Shown here: positions 8,850-17,826 of the stretch, piece by piece
Numbering within the stretch: position 1 is the stretch's first letter
Layout of the letters: every line of letters starts with the position of its first letter
Source of the DNA: Rhinopithecimicrobium faecis
GTDB taxonomy: Bacteria; Bacteroidota; Bacteroidia; Sphingobacteriales; Sphingobacteriaceae
Direction: 5' to 3'
NCBI GenBank assembly: GCA_017942165.1
Contig: JAGKSB010000013.1
Span: 38,803-102,802 of the forward strand
Length of the DNA stretch: 64,000 bases
The notes under the pieces: generated by a model
What the model saw: only the letters and a program-made list of their open reading frames with translations
Databases searched by the model: none
What the model was told of the DNA's origin: nothing
Made by a program: the position numbers and the translations under genes

Positions 8850-11800
8850 TTAAAATGATAATTTTACACCTAAGGTAAAGCTGCGTGTTGTAGGTAATAC
8901 GGCCGCTTCCACTCCTTGAAAATTACTGGAGCCGATGGCTGCTTCCGGATCTACCGGATTTTTAATTTTTCCTACGCCAGGGATATCTATAATTGACTTT
9001 CCTTTATACAGAAAGAGTACATTATTCATGGAAAATGTAAATTGGGCATCTTTTACATAAGGTATAAACCCTTGAGGTGCACGATAAGAAATTCCTAGAT
9101 TTCTAACACGGAAATTTGTCATATCGAAAGTAAATAGTTGGCCGTAAGGATAGATTCCCCCTGCTCCTACAGCTGTCCAAAAAGATTCCGCTTTAATTTC
9201 TTTAATATTCTTATTTCCAGCTTCATCTACAGCATCTAAAATCCAAGATCCATCACGGTGTTCAGTAGTAAAATCAGCGACCCCATAATCCGCTAAGAGC
9301 GCAGCTGTTCCTGACACCATCTCACCACCAATACGACCGTCAATATTTACATGAAGTCCCCAATTTTTGAATTTAAAATTATTACTCCAACCCAGCGTAG
9401 ATGAGGGATTGTAGTTACCTATTTTCTTACCATTCTCAACGACTGGTAGCCCTAATGAGTTCACAATATATTTTCCAGAAGCGGCATCCTTCTTCCATTT
9501 ATAGCCATACAAATCCCCATAAGCAGAGCCTGCGGCTACGACAGCCGTTGCATAGGCTGTATTATCGGAAATATTCACTAAGCTTATACCATTTGCGAGG
9601 GAAATAACCTTATTAATATTTCTAGCAAAATTCAAATTTGTCTCCCAAGTAAAGTGCGCTGTTTGAATAGGCTTAGCCTGTAGCTGCAACTCAAATCCCT
9701 GATTCTGAATTTCTCCAGCATTAATATATTGATTATTAAATCCCGTTGCATTGGTAACCGAAAGGAACATTAACTGGTTCTTTGAATTACTTTTGTAATA
9801 CGTTCCCGCTAAACTTAAGCGATTATTAAAAAACTGGACATCCATGCCCGCTTCCAAGGAGTTCGTTTTTTCGGGTTTAAGATTATTTATGTTTTTCGAA
9901 GGATTACGTGTGATAAAACCAACTCCTGTGGCTGTGGTATAGGAGTAAGTTTGTGTCAATAAATTAGGTTCAGCATCATTTCCAACTTGCGTGTAAGAGC
10001 CACGAACTTTTGCTAAAGATACCCATTGCGGTAGCTTTAGCCACTTATTCAGCACTAAGGAAAGGCCTACCGAAGGATAAAAATAACTATGCGGAGCAGG
10101 CAATGTGGAAGACCAATCATTTCTACCTGTAATATCTAAATATACACTTTCCCAAAGTGCTAGATTAGCGGATGCAAAGACAGAATTTAGGTGTCTACGG
10201 TAAGATTGAATTCCCGAGTAGGTCGGTGTTGCAGCGAACGCTAAGGAGAAGTTATTAGGCACAACAAGCCCATTAGCCATGTCCGTAACGGTATTATAAT
10301 TACGCGTTAATAAACTGGACCCGACAATGTAATTAAGCTTTATATTTTCCGAACCTAAAGAAGGGCTTCCTGTAAATAAAAAGTCTATATTCTGGTTACT
10401 ATATTCTGATTTAATTTCAAAATATTGACCTCCAGGAAGCACATTTCCATTGGCTTTAGTGCCATTGAAGAATGAACCCTGTGTCTTTTCATTATAGCGA
10501 TCAAAACTGATGCGCGTCATAAAATTCATCCAAGGAAAAAACTGATAGGAAATTGACCCTAAGCCATTCACGCGATCTCTCTTCTCATTGACCGAAGTTC
10601 TATTAATGGTCCACAATGGATTATCGGTATTCACGTTTGTGCTCCAAAAAACACTTTCGGGAAGTCCCGTGCCGGGGTTTATTTTCTCATAGTTTCCAAA
10701 TTCTTCTTCAGACATATCTCTCGGCATGGTAAAGAGCTGTGCCATGACCCCATTCGCAGAAAGCCTAGTTTTATTAAGTATATTTTGGCTGATGTAACTA
10801 AGCTTAATATCAGTCTTTAAACCTTTTATCAGCTCCGTATTAACCCGAAGATCTAAGTTATTTCGATCCATGTAATTCTTAGGTACAATGCCACCAATTT
10901 TTGCATTGGTAAAAGAAAAGAAAGAGGTAACCTTTTCACTACCACCAGAAGCACTTAGCGTTTGGCTGTTAGAATACCCTTTCTTAAAGAAGCTCTTCAC
11001 ATTATCAGGGTTCGTTTCAGCCTTCTCGCCCCAGCTATCAACGGCATTAGAGCCGTAGGCACCTCCATTTCCGCGCCCGTAAGTCTGCTGAAAATTAGGC
11101 AGGTTGCTTGCTGTCTCCACCGTCTGCGTGGTGTTGAAGTCTAAGCGCCATTGCCCCGCAGCTCCTTGCTTTGTCGTAATAATAACGGCACCGTTCACAG
11201 CTCTGCTTCCGTACAAAGCTGCCGCCGAGGGACCTTTTAAGATATTGATACTTTCAATATCCTCCGGATTAATATTGGCACCACCATCTGAGGAAGAATA
11301 GACATTTGCATATCCGGAAGTATTCTGGGTAACCGAAGAATTATCAAAGACAATACCATCGATTACAATAAGCGCATTATTATTTCCCGTAATAGACTTA
11401 TTACCTCGCAGGACGATGCGTGCCGAGGACCCGGGTCCACCAGAAGCGGTCGTAATCACAGCACCAGCAACTTTTCCATTTAAGGATGTTATAAAGTTGC
11501 CACTGTTATCCTTGATACCCGATACAGCTTCAGCTTTGATTTGTTGTGTTGCATAAGAAAGACCTTTAGATTCACGTTTGATGCCTAGCGCAGTAACGAC
11601 CACTTCCTCTAAATTTTTTTGTGCTGTTTCCAATTCGACTTTTAAGGGTTCGGATTGTTTTTGCACCAGCATATCTTTAGATTGGAACCCTATCAGTGTA
11701 AAATATAATTTATTGCCTTTTTGGGCTTTTATCTGAAAAGTACCGTCGCTAGCAGATTTTACGCTGCTGGAAATATCCCGATTAGTAATGGTTACATCGG

Positions 11801-11936
11801 ATAAAGGATGTCCATCTAATCTACTAATAATGCGTCCTGCAACTTGTTGAGCGAGCAGCTGCATGGGGCTTATCGCAGCAACAAAACAGACGATTGGTAC
11901 TATTTTGTGTTTTTTAAAAGTAAGTTTGAATTTCAT
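8850..11936 (-). CDS. susC: SusC/RagA-type TonB-dependent outer-membrane glycan transporter
   Basis: 1028 aa. A signal peptide ends near residue 29 (AISPMQLLAQQ). A carboxypeptidase-regulatory-like domain follows (GRIISRLDGHPLSDVTI, GNKLYFTLIGFQSKDM), then the TonB-box region EEVVVTALGIKRESKGLSYA, a plug domain (IVLRGNKSITGNNNALIVID, SINILKGPSAAALYGSRAVN, GAVIITTKQG) and a 22-strand-type barrel ending in FTLGVKLSF with a C-terminal Phe. No FecR-interacting signalling extension is present, so it is not an ECF-sigma transducer. It is the first gene of the minus-strand amino-sugar operon; two dyads (12002-12019 and 12196-12213) lie upstream. Confidence 0.95.
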   Translation of the reverse strand: MKFKLTFKKHKIVPIVCFVAAISPMQLLAQQVAGRIISRLDGHPLSDVTITNRDISSSVKSASDGTFQIKAQKGNKLYFTLIGFQSKDMLVQKQSEPLKVELETAQKNLEEVVVTALGIKRESKGLSYATQQIKAEAVSGIKDNSGNFITSLNGKVAGAVITTASGGPGSSARIVLRGNKSITGNNNALIVIDGIVFDNSSVTQNTSGYANVYSSSDGGANINPEDIESINILKGPSAAALYGSRAVNGAVIITTKQGAAGQWRLDFNTTQTVETASNLPNFQQTYGRGNGGAYGSNAVDSWGEKAETNPDNVKSFFKKGYSNSQTLSASGGSEKVTSFFSFTNAKIGGIVPKNYMDRNNLDLRVNTELIKGLKTDIKLSYISQNILNKTRLSANGVMAQLFTMPRDMSEEEFGNYEKINPGTGLPESVFWSTNVNTDNPLWTINRTSVNEKRDRVNGLGSISYQFFPWMNFMTRISFDRYNEKTQGSFFNGTKANGNVLPGGQYFEIKSEYSNQNIDFLFTGSPSLGSENIKLNYIVGSSLLTRNYNTVTDMANGLVVPNNFSLAFAATPTYSGIQSYRRHLNSVFASANLALWESVYLDITGRNDWSSTLPAPHSYFYPSVGLSLVLNKWLKLPQWVSLAKVRGSYTQVGNDAEPNLLTQTYSYTTATGVGFITRNPSKNINNLKPEKTNSLEAGMDVQFFNNRLSLAGTYYKSNSKNQLMFLSVTNATGFNNQYINAGEIQNQGFELQLQAKPIQTAHFTWETNLNFARNINKVISLANGISLVNISDNTAYATAVVAAGSAYGDLYGYKWKKDAASGKYIVNSLGLPVVENGKKIGNYNPSSTLGWSNNFKFKNWGLHVNIDGRIGGEMVSGTAALLADYGVADFTTEHRDGSWILDAVDEAGNKNIKEIKAESFWTAVGAGGIYPYGQLFTFDMTNFRVRNLGISYRAPQGFIPYVKDAQFTFSMNNVLFLYKGKSIIDIPGVGKIKNPVDPEAAIGSSNFQGVEAAVLPTTRSFTLGVKLSF

Positions 11937-12001
11937 AATTTAGCATATTGGTTTTTGATAAACTTCCTTATTAAATGATTTTAATTTAAGTTTTATTTCA
12001 G

Positions 12002-12019
12002 GACGTTTGAGCAAGCGTC
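12002..12019. promoter_or_regulatory. Imperfect 18-bp dyad upstream of susC
   Basis: GACGTTTGAGCAAGCGTC is symmetric at 14 of 18 positions and ends 66 bp before the susC start. It could be a second operator half or a leader hairpin. It differs from the 12196-12213 site, so binding by the same LacI protein is only a guess. Confidence 0.3.
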
Positions 12020-12195
12020 ACATAAAATGCACAGGTAAATTATGACCTCCTCAGGGTATAAAATTTCTTTGAATTTGATAAGAGTTATTTTTCATAATTT
12101 CGTTTTTTTAAAGGAAGAATAGGATATTCATGGTGTCCTTGTTTACAATTATAGTTAAATAACTAAGCTGTAAAGTAAAGAATCAACAATTTATT

Positions 12196-12213
12196 ATCGG
12201 CAACGTTACCGAT
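12196..12213. promoter_or_regulatory. LacI-family operator dyad
   Basis: ATCGGCAACGTTACCGAT is an 18-bp palindrome with one mismatched pair and a central CG, the form of LacI/CcpA-family operators (AA-n-CG-n-TT-like core AACGTT). It lies 58 bp before the hydrolase start and 260 bp before susC. The neighbouring LacI protein at 1518 is the natural candidate to bind it. Confidence 0.6.
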
Positions 12214-12243
12214 GATTTTTCAAACTTCAAAAAGTCTAAATAG

Positions 12244-12264
12244 ACTAATATTTATTATATTAGT
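12244..12264. promoter_or_regulatory. Inverted repeat at the hydrolase start
   Basis: ACTAATAT at 12244-12251 is perfectly inverted as ATATTAGT at 12257-12264 with a 5-bp spacer, ending 6 bp before the ATG at 12271. As RNA it would form a weak hairpin over the ribosome landing area; as DNA it could be an operator. Confidence 0.35.
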
Positions 12265-12270
12265 TAGCCT

Positions 12271-13275
12271 ATGAAAAAATTATGTTCGCTCTCAACAAAT
12301 TTTAGAAAACTATGTTTTTTGCTTGTTCTAAGCATTTATTATTTAAACTTATCAGCACAGGAAGTCTGGGATGATAAGAGCCAGGGACTGTGGCCGATTG
12401 AAGCACAAAAAACATGGATTTCTTCGAGTATGGATCACGAAATGCAAGCTATTTATTATTATAAGAGTGTGGGTGAAAGACCGCAACCCCTTATTATTAG
12501 TTTGCACACTTGGTCGGGAGATTATAGGCAACGAGACCCCTTAATCAGCTATTGCATAGCTCATAATATCAATTACATTCATCCTGATTTTCGGGGGCCG
12601 AATAACAACCCAAAGGCTGGTGGATCTGCTTATGCCATTCAAGATATTGATGACGCTATTAGTTGGGCACTAAATAATCTTGCAGTGGATGTTAGAGATA
12701 TACATGTTGTCGGCGTTTCAGGGGGAGCATTTGCAACGCTACTGACATATATGAAATCAAAGCACTCCATCAAAAGCTTTTCAGCTTTTGTAGGAATCTA
12801 TAATCTGGAAGATTGGTATTACGAATCTTTGGGTCGTGGCACCCCATATGCGACGCATATCAGTCTCCTTACAACGAATAGTACGGATGCTATTAACTTT
12901 GAGGAAGCTAGGCGGAGATCCCCATATTTTATGAAAACACCTATAGCCTTGCGTAAAGAAAGCTGTTTAAATTTTTATTGCGGGATTGACGATGGCTATA
13001 CTGGTTCGGTACCTATTACACAAACCTTAGAAATGTATAATAAAGTAGTTGACGATTTCGAAGTTACCGATGAAGGAGCCTTTCTAAAGCAAGAAGATAT
13101 TTACACCTTATTAAAAAGGCGAACATTATCCGGGTTTGCTGTTATAGAAAAAGCTTTTATGGGTAGAGATATCATCTATAAAAATAGCATTTTCCCAGGG
13201 GTCACCGTACGCGTATTCAAGGGAGGACATGAAATGCCCGAAGGAGATTTTATCCAAGAAATCCTTAAAAAGTAG
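12271..13275 (+). CDS. Secreted alpha/beta hydrolase (prolyl-oligopeptidase-like esterase fold)
   Basis: 334 aa. The first ~30 residues (LCFLLVLSIYYLNLSAQ at the end) form a signal peptide cleaved after SAQ, so it is periplasmic or surface-exposed. The nucleophile elbow is HVVGVSGGAFATLLT (GxSxG, Ser in VSG). The probable Asp is in YCGIDDGYTGS and the His in FKGGHEMPEGD, giving a Ser-Asp-His triad in family order. LIISLHTWSGDYRQRDP provides the oxyanion-hole region. It is divergent from susC and shares the LacI-type dyad. A glycan esterase role (for example de-O-acetylation) is plausible but unproven; the substrate is unknown. Confidence 0.8.
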   Translation: MKKLCSLSTNFRKLCFLLVLSIYYLNLSAQEVWDDKSQGLWPIEAQKTWISSSMDHEMQAIYYYKSVGERPQPLIISLHTWSGDYRQRDPLISYCIAHNINYIHPDFRGPNNNPKAGGSAYAIQDIDDAISWALNNLAVDVRDIHVVGVSGGAFATLLTYMKSKHSIKSFSAFVGIYNLEDWYYESLGRGTPYATHISLLTTNSTDAINFEEARRRSPYFMKTPIALRKESCLNFYCGIDDGYTGSVPITQTLEMYNKVVDDFEVTDEGAFLKQEDIYTLLKRRTLSGFAVIEKAFMGRDIIYKNSIFPGVTVRVFKGGHEMPEGDFIQEILKK

Positions 13276-13293
13276 CTAGCGCTATTTGGAAAT

Positions 13294-13325
13294 AAAAAAA
13301 GCCCCTCGATGTAAATCGAAGGGCT
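13294..13325 (-). terminator. Rho-independent terminator of tRNA cassette 1
   Basis: On the minus strand a GC-rich hairpin (AAGCCCTTCGAT paired with ATCGAGGGGCTT) is followed by a run of seven T. It begins 5 bp after tRNA-Leu. The plus-strand hydrolase also ends nearby, but no U-run exists in that direction. Confidence 0.8.
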
Positions 13326-13329
13326 TCCG

Positions 13330-13414
13330 TACCTAGGGCGGGAATCGAACCCGCACTCTCTTAACAAGAACAGGATTTTAAGTCCTGCGTGTCTACCAGT
13401 TCCACCACCTAGGC
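13330..13414 (-). tRNA. tRNA-Leu (anticodon UAA), cassette 1
   Basis: 85-nt class II tRNA. The acceptor strands GCCTAGG and CCTAGGT pair (one G-U). The anticodon stem-loop GGACTTAAAATCC gives anticodon TAA, and there is a short variable arm and a T-arm with GGTTCGATTCC. The 3' CCA is not encoded. It lies 16 nt downstream of tRNA-Gly in the same transcript. The gene is identical in all three cassettes of this window. Confidence 0.96.
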
Positions 13415-13430
13415 AGGTGATTAAATTTGG

Positions 13431-13503
13431 AGCGAAAAACGAGATTCGAACTCGCGACCCCAACCTTGGCAAGGTTGTGCTCTACCAGCTGAGCTATTTT
13501 CGC
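13431..13503 (-). tRNA. tRNA-Gly (anticodon GCC), cassette 1
   Basis: 73 nt plus an encoded CCA at 13428-13430. Acceptor GCGAAAA pairs with TTTTCGC, the D-arm is AGCTCAGCTGGTAGAGC, the anticodon arm CCTTGCCAAGG gives GCC, and the T-arm contains GTTCGAATC. It is the first gene of a Gly-Leu cassette that recurs identically at 24769-24942 (same strand) and 28996-29169 (opposite strand). Confidence 0.96.
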
Positions 13504-13542
13504 GTCTAACTTCCAAGCTATTGCTCTTCCGTTTTGGTGATG

Positions 13543-13574
13543 CAAATATAGGAATATTTTTCTTTCCGCCAAAA
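13543..13574 (-). promoter_or_regulatory. Promoter of tRNA cassette 1
   Basis: On the minus strand, TTTTGG (13569-13574) and TATATTTG (13543-13550) are separated by 19 bp from TTG to -7, the standard Bacteroidota sigma-A promoter layout. The -7 lies 39 bp before tRNA-Gly. Confidence 0.75.
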
Positions 13575-13675
13575 GAAAAAACGTTCTTAAAGTCAATAAA
13601 TATCTAAGATATTCATAGTGTGAGGTTTATTTTTTGAAGTTCTTTTTCTTCTTAGCGCTAATTCTCAGCGCTAGG

Positions 13676-15400
13676 TTAAAGATGGAGTGTAAAGAAAAAT
13701 GTACTTCCAATACCCAAATCACTTTCAACGCCAATACTTCCTCCTTGGGCTTCAATAAATTCCTTACTAATGGCTAATCCTAAACCTGTTCCCTCCTTTA
13801 AAGTTCCTGGCACTCTGAAATATCGATCAAATATCTTATTTTTATATCTATCTGAAATTCCTATTCCAGTATCTTTCACCGCAAATTTCATCGTACGATC
13901 TATTTGTTCAACACTCACATATACAGTGGAATTATCGTAAGAATATCGAATAGCATTCGCTATTAAATTTATTAATACCCATGTTGTTTTTTCGCTATCA
14001 GCCATTACTTTAGGAAGCGTATCATGATAAGACAGCTGCAATTTAATATTTCTTTGGCTGGCTTGAGTCTTGATTGCATCCATAGCATACTGTATCATCC
14101 CCATTGGATCTGTGGGTTTTATTGTCAATTGGATATTACCTGATTCCACTTGAGCGAGATTAAGTAGTTCTCCTGTGATTTTTAATAGGCGATCACTATC
14201 ATCATTGATGCTATCTAATAATTGTTTTTGTTCTGGATTTAGCTGACCAATTTTTTGATTATTTAATAATGCTAAACTCATTTTTATGGATGAAATAGGT
14301 GTTTTGAACTCATGTGATACTGTTCCTATATAGTTTGTTTTTGCAATATCTAGTTCTTTAAAAAGAGTCACATTGTGCAACATTATCACATGTCCAATCA
14401 GCTGTGTTTCACTTTCTCCTGTGGGGATAATATTAATATCAATAATTTCTTTTTCAAAATAACTTTCCTTACCATCGGCAAAAATTTTCAAGTTTTTATT
14501 TTTCTTACCTTGGTTATTTGCATCATTAAGATCTTTGATTAAATCTCTAACTAAATCATTATTTAATGCTGCATTTTCAATTTTTTTTCCAATAAACTCT
14601 TCCGACTTAAGTCCCGTTATTTTCAACGCTTCATCATTCGCAAAGAGTACATTTTTATCTTCATCAAGGCCAATTACTGGATCATGCATATTATTGATTA
14701 GCGTTTCAATTCTTTTTTTACCTTTTATAATTTTATCGAGCTTACTTTCGGCGTACTCTTCCAGCTTTATAGCCATCGTATTAAAAGATTGTGCTAATTC
14801 ACCATACTCATTATGACCTTCAAAATGCACACGTTCCTTATAGTTTTGGTTAGCAATTTGTTTGATACTATTTGTTAGATTTTTTATTGGGTCAGCGATG
14901 TTTCCCGGCAGATTGACTAATAATACAAATGCGATAAGGAAGCAAGCCATTCCTGTAAATGAAATCCGTAGAACAGCTTCATCAGCGGTAGATTGTGCAA
15001 TACTACTTTTGCGCTCAATAGCTAACATATTGAGCTCCATCAATTTCGCAATATCCTTCCTTATAAGGGAGGTTAGCGGAGTTTCATTTGGTTTTGATTT
15101 TAGTTGATTAAAATGTAATTGAATGTTATTGGTTACCTCTAATTCCTCATTTTCTGTAACATTATTTTTTTGTTTCTTAAGGTTTGCTTCAAATAACTGT
15201 TGTGAGTTGCTATCAAAAGGCTTTTCTTCCAAGGCTAGCATCATATTACGAGCATATTCTAACGTATTATAGTTGGCTACGAGTATATTATTGGAATCAT
15301 TCTTTAGAGATGTAATATAAAATCCACTCATCGCTGCCAATAAAATAATCAGTGCAAAGAGCAATCCGACACCAGAAATAAGTTTTGCTTTTATTTTCAT
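13676..15400 (-). CDS. Membrane sensor histidine kinase of the kdp locus (KdpD C-terminal equivalent)
   Basis: 574 aa. Transmembrane helix 1 is at about 8-30 and helix 2 at about 145-165, with a 110-residue extracytoplasmic segment between. Then come a HAMP linker (DPIKNLTNSIKQIANQNY), a PAS domain (about 232-345; INNMHDPVIGLDEDKNVLFA), HisKA (YIGTVSHEFKTPISSIKMSL, phospho-acceptor His363) and HATPase (INLIANAIRYS, VKDTGIGIS, GTGLGLAISKEF). It is last in the kdp run, 24 bp after the stand-alone KdpD sensor domain, so the usual single KdpD is split in two here. The likely partner is the NtrC-type regulator at 23270, since no OmpR-type KdpE is present. Nudged by context, it should report K+ limitation or turgor. 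Confidence 0.9.
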   Translation of the reverse strand: MKIKAKLISGVGLLFALIILLAAMSGFYITSLKNDSNNILVANYNTLEYARNMMLALEEKPFDSNSQQLFEANLKKQKNNVTENEELEVTNNIQLHFNQLKSKPNETPLTSLIRKDIAKLMELNMLAIERKSSIAQSTADEAVLRISFTGMACFLIAFVLLVNLPGNIADPIKNLTNSIKQIANQNYKERVHFEGHNEYGELAQSFNTMAIKLEEYAESKLDKIIKGKKRIETLINNMHDPVIGLDEDKNVLFANDEALKITGLKSEEFIGKKIENAALNNDLVRDLIKDLNDANNQGKKNKNLKIFADGKESYFEKEIIDINIIPTGESETQLIGHVIMLHNVTLFKELDIAKTNYIGTVSHEFKTPISSIKMSLALLNNQKIGQLNPEQKQLLDSINDDSDRLLKITGELLNLAQVESGNIQLTIKPTDPMGMIQYAMDAIKTQASQRNIKLQLSYHDTLPKVMADSEKTTWVLINLIANAIRYSYDNSTVYVSVEQIDRTMKFAVKDTGIGISDRYKNKIFDRYFRVPGTLKEGTGLGLAISKEFIEAQGGSIGVESDLGIGSTFFFTLHL

Positions 15401-15424
15401 TTTTTTAGTTTTTTATAATCACAA

Positions 15425-16549
15425 TCAACTTAAAATCACTAAATCAATTTTATAAATTGATAATTTCTTCATTAATGTATGAAACATATTTGTCGACAAG
15501 ATGAATTTCCATATATTAAATCGTGGCGTTCCAATGCAGACAGTTGTTATTTTCTTTTCAACGACGATATCCATAATACCTTTTGCTATCGATTCATGTT
15601 CAATTTTTATAATTTCAGCACCCAATTCAGTTGCTAATTTATAATTATTTATCAAATGTCGCTGCTTATTTAAGGCAATCTTATCCACGTTTTCCTGAGG
15701 CGTTTGCACATATAATACATACCATTTACTATGGTAATAATTTGCTAGACGGGCAGTTTTTTTAATGATAATTTTTGCCGACTTATCATTGCTACTGATA
15801 CATGCTAGGAATTTTTCTTGTTTTAACGTATTGGGTTTGACGACTTCAGTCTCCACCTTTCTATTGACTTGGGCAGCGACCTCCTTTAGGGCCAATTCTC
15901 GAAGTTGCAAGATATAATCAGATTGAAAGAAATTTGTCAATGCTCTTTCGATTTTATCCTTTTGATAGATCTTACCTTCTTTGAGTCTAACTATTAATTC
16001 ATCTGCCGTAAGATCTATATTGACAACCTCATCCGCTTGAGCGATCACTTGATCTGGAATTCTTTCTTGAACAATAACCCCTGTTATATTCTTTATTTCA
16101 TCATTTAAACTTTCAATATGTTGAATATTTACTGCAGAAATAACATTGATACCAGCATCGAGAATTTCAAATACATCTTGCCAACGCTTCTCATTTTTAC
16201 TTCCTTCAATATTTGTATGGGCCAATTCATCAATAATCACAACCTCAGGACGTAGGTTAATCACAGCCAACACATCCAATTCTTCAAGCTCTTTACCTTT
16301 ATAAAACAGTGTGCGTCGTGGGATTAAAGGCAAGCCAGATAATAAGGCCTGGGTTTCGCTTCGATTATGTGTTTCGATATAACCAATTTTCACGTCAATA
16401 CCTTTACCCAACAACGTATGAGCTTCTTGCAGCATACGATAACTTTTACCCACTCCCGCACTCATCCCAATGTAGAGCTTAAATTTTCCACGTCTGGATT
16501 TCTGTATTAAATTTAAAAAATGTTCAGCACTCGCTCTTTCTAACTCCAT
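15425..16549 (-). CDS. kdpD: Stand-alone KdpD N-terminal sensor domain with USP domain
   Basis: 374 aa against about 890 in full-length KdpD. It carries only the KdpD domain (residues 20-225: Walker A GMSAGVGKSYRM at 28-39, IGYIETHNRSET, VIIDELAHTN, VISAVNIQHIESLN, IPDQVIAQADEVVNIDLT) and a universal-stress-protein domain (about 245-374: FLACISSNDKSAKIIIKKTA, ending KITTVCIGTPRFNIWKFIL). There are no transmembrane or kinase domains; those are in the next gene. It is a soluble ATP-binding sensor that probably couples to the separate histidine kinase. The gap to the upstream porin gene is 72 bp. Confidence 0.9.
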   Translation of the reverse strand: MELERASAEHFLNLIQKSRRGKFKLYIGMSAGVGKSYRMLQEAHTLLGKGIDVKIGYIETHNRSETQALLSGLPLIPRRTLFYKGKELEELDVLAVINLRPEVVIIDELAHTNIEGSKNEKRWQDVFEILDAGINVISAVNIQHIESLNDEIKNITGVIVQERIPDQVIAQADEVVNIDLTADELIVRLKEGKIYQKDKIERALTNFFQSDYILQLRELALKEVAAQVNRKVETEVVKPNTLKQEKFLACISSNDKSAKIIIKKTARLANYYHSKWYVLYVQTPQENVDKIALNKQRHLINNYKLATELGAEIIKIEHESIAKGIMDIVVEKKITTVCIGTPRFNIWKFILSTNMFHTLMKKLSIYKIDLVILS

Positions 16550-16621
16550 TATTCGAAGAAAATAATTATTTATTAAACACTATAAATAGGATTGTGATGA
16601 CGCTAATTGACTCCTTAGCAA

Positions 16622-17716
16622 TTAAAAACTTATAGCTAATGCGCTTGTTGCTGTGAAACTGTTGTTTTTAAGATTATTCGATCTATTATAAAAGATATCA
16701 TCTTTACTACGTAAGTTTCTAACTTCCGTTCGCCATACCAAATTTGCAAGAATAGCATAATCAAAATTCAAAGAGTACCCATAAGTTTTAAAACCATTGG
16801 CTGTTCCTGTAGAAATAATGACCCCTGCTTTATCTTGATAATACTCGCCACGCGCTGTAATACTCAACTTTTCAGATGCCGAAAGTTTTGCTATCAATAC
16901 AGGTGTATACCAGGAGTTATAGGCATCACTACCTTTTGATTTTTGTTCAGCTCCGATATCAAAGCCAGCAGTTATTCCTACTATTTTATTCAACTGATAG
17001 ATGGCATAAAAATTATGAAAATAGCGCATTTGTCTCGTACTATCAGGCTTATCACTTCCAATAAATGAACCACTATTGAGGGTTAATTTACTAGTTGGCT
17101 TATAGGTTAGCTGATGACCGAAAGCTGGCGTTGAGTTACCGTCAACACGCTGGATTCGTTGCCATCCATTTAAAATCAAACCGCTCACAAACCATTTACC
17201 CGAAGGTGAGGTATAAGATATTTTGGCACCAGTCTCGAAATACGGAGAATTATCTGCAAATAAGCTTCTTGTCAATGTCCAATTATCCTTTCCTACAGCA
17301 CTTTCAAAACCTAAATGCGAAGAAAATACACCCGCATCAATCCAGAGATCATGTTTTTTAGAAATTTTCACCCCTAAGTTTCCTTCATAGATATTTTTCA
17401 TGATGTCCTTTTCTGCGGCATAATTTGCGCTCATATAGGTCCCTGTTGCTAACGCCAAATTTGCCCTTACCTTCGCATTATTATAACTGGCTTTGATGAA
17501 TGCCAAATTGAGATTAACTTCATTATTTCTGTTATGACTGTAAACAAATTCTGGGCGCATATTATTTAACTTACGGTTCGCATCGTACTGATAATATACT
17601 TCCGCATAACCACTTATAGTCAATGGATTAACAGGCACTTCTAAACTATCTTTTTGGGCAAATAAAGACCCTGAGCAACTCAATAGAAGCCCTATTGTAA
17701 TATTTAAATATTTCAT
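16622..17716 (-). CDS. Outer-membrane porin of the kdp operon
   Basis: 364 aa with a signal peptide ending at GSLFAQ (about residue 21) and alternating amphipathic strands throughout (TISGYAEVYYQYDANRKLNN, NNEVNLNLAFIKASYNNAKV, KYLNITIG start), ending in SALAISF with a C-terminal Phe. The pattern is that of Bacteroidota 'outer membrane beta-barrel/porin' proteins found next to kdpC. It probably lets K+ or other small ions through the outer membrane when the Kdp pump is induced; that role is inferred from position only. It is 110 bp downstream of kdpC. Confidence 0.8.
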   Translation of the reverse strand: MKYLNITIGLLLSCSGSLFAQKDSLEVPVNPLTISGYAEVYYQYDANRKLNNMRPEFVYSHNRNNEVNLNLAFIKASYNNAKVRANLALATGTYMSANYAAEKDIMKNIYEGNLGVKISKKHDLWIDAGVFSSHLGFESAVGKDNWTLTRSLFADNSPYFETGAKISYTSPSGKWFVSGLILNGWQRIQRVDGNSTPAFGHQLTYKPTSKLTLNSGSFIGSDKPDSTRQMRYFHNFYAIYQLNKIVGITAGFDIGAEQKSKGSDAYNSWYTPVLIAKLSASEKLSITARGEYYQDKAGVIISTGTANGFKTYGYSLNFDYAILANLVWRTEVRNLRSKDDIFYNRSNNLKNNSFTATSALAISF

Positions 17717-17826
17717 TATCGTGTTTTAAGATATATTTATTAGCTATAGTTACTAGCTAAAATGACTACGTTAAACTTGTATCCCAGCAAAATTTCTATA
17801 AATAATATAGCTTGAGTTATTAGGGA

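Larger units (their letters stand above)
11937..12270. other. Divergent regulatory interval between susC and the alpha/beta hydrolase
   Basis: This 334-bp gene-free stretch contains an imperfect 18-bp dyad at 12002-12019, the LacI-type dyad at 12196-12213, a weak minus-strand -7-like TATAATTG at 12146-12153, and an 8-bp inverted repeat (12244-12251/12257-12264) directly before the hydrolase ATG. No coding sequence or RNA gene was seen in it. Confidence 0.6.

Noticed and set aside
13653..13673. Hairpin TAGCGCT/AGCGCTA just after the kdp histidine kinase stop
   Set aside because: It has no U-run on the minus strand, so it is not called as a terminator; it may be a termination or stability element but cannot be supported further.
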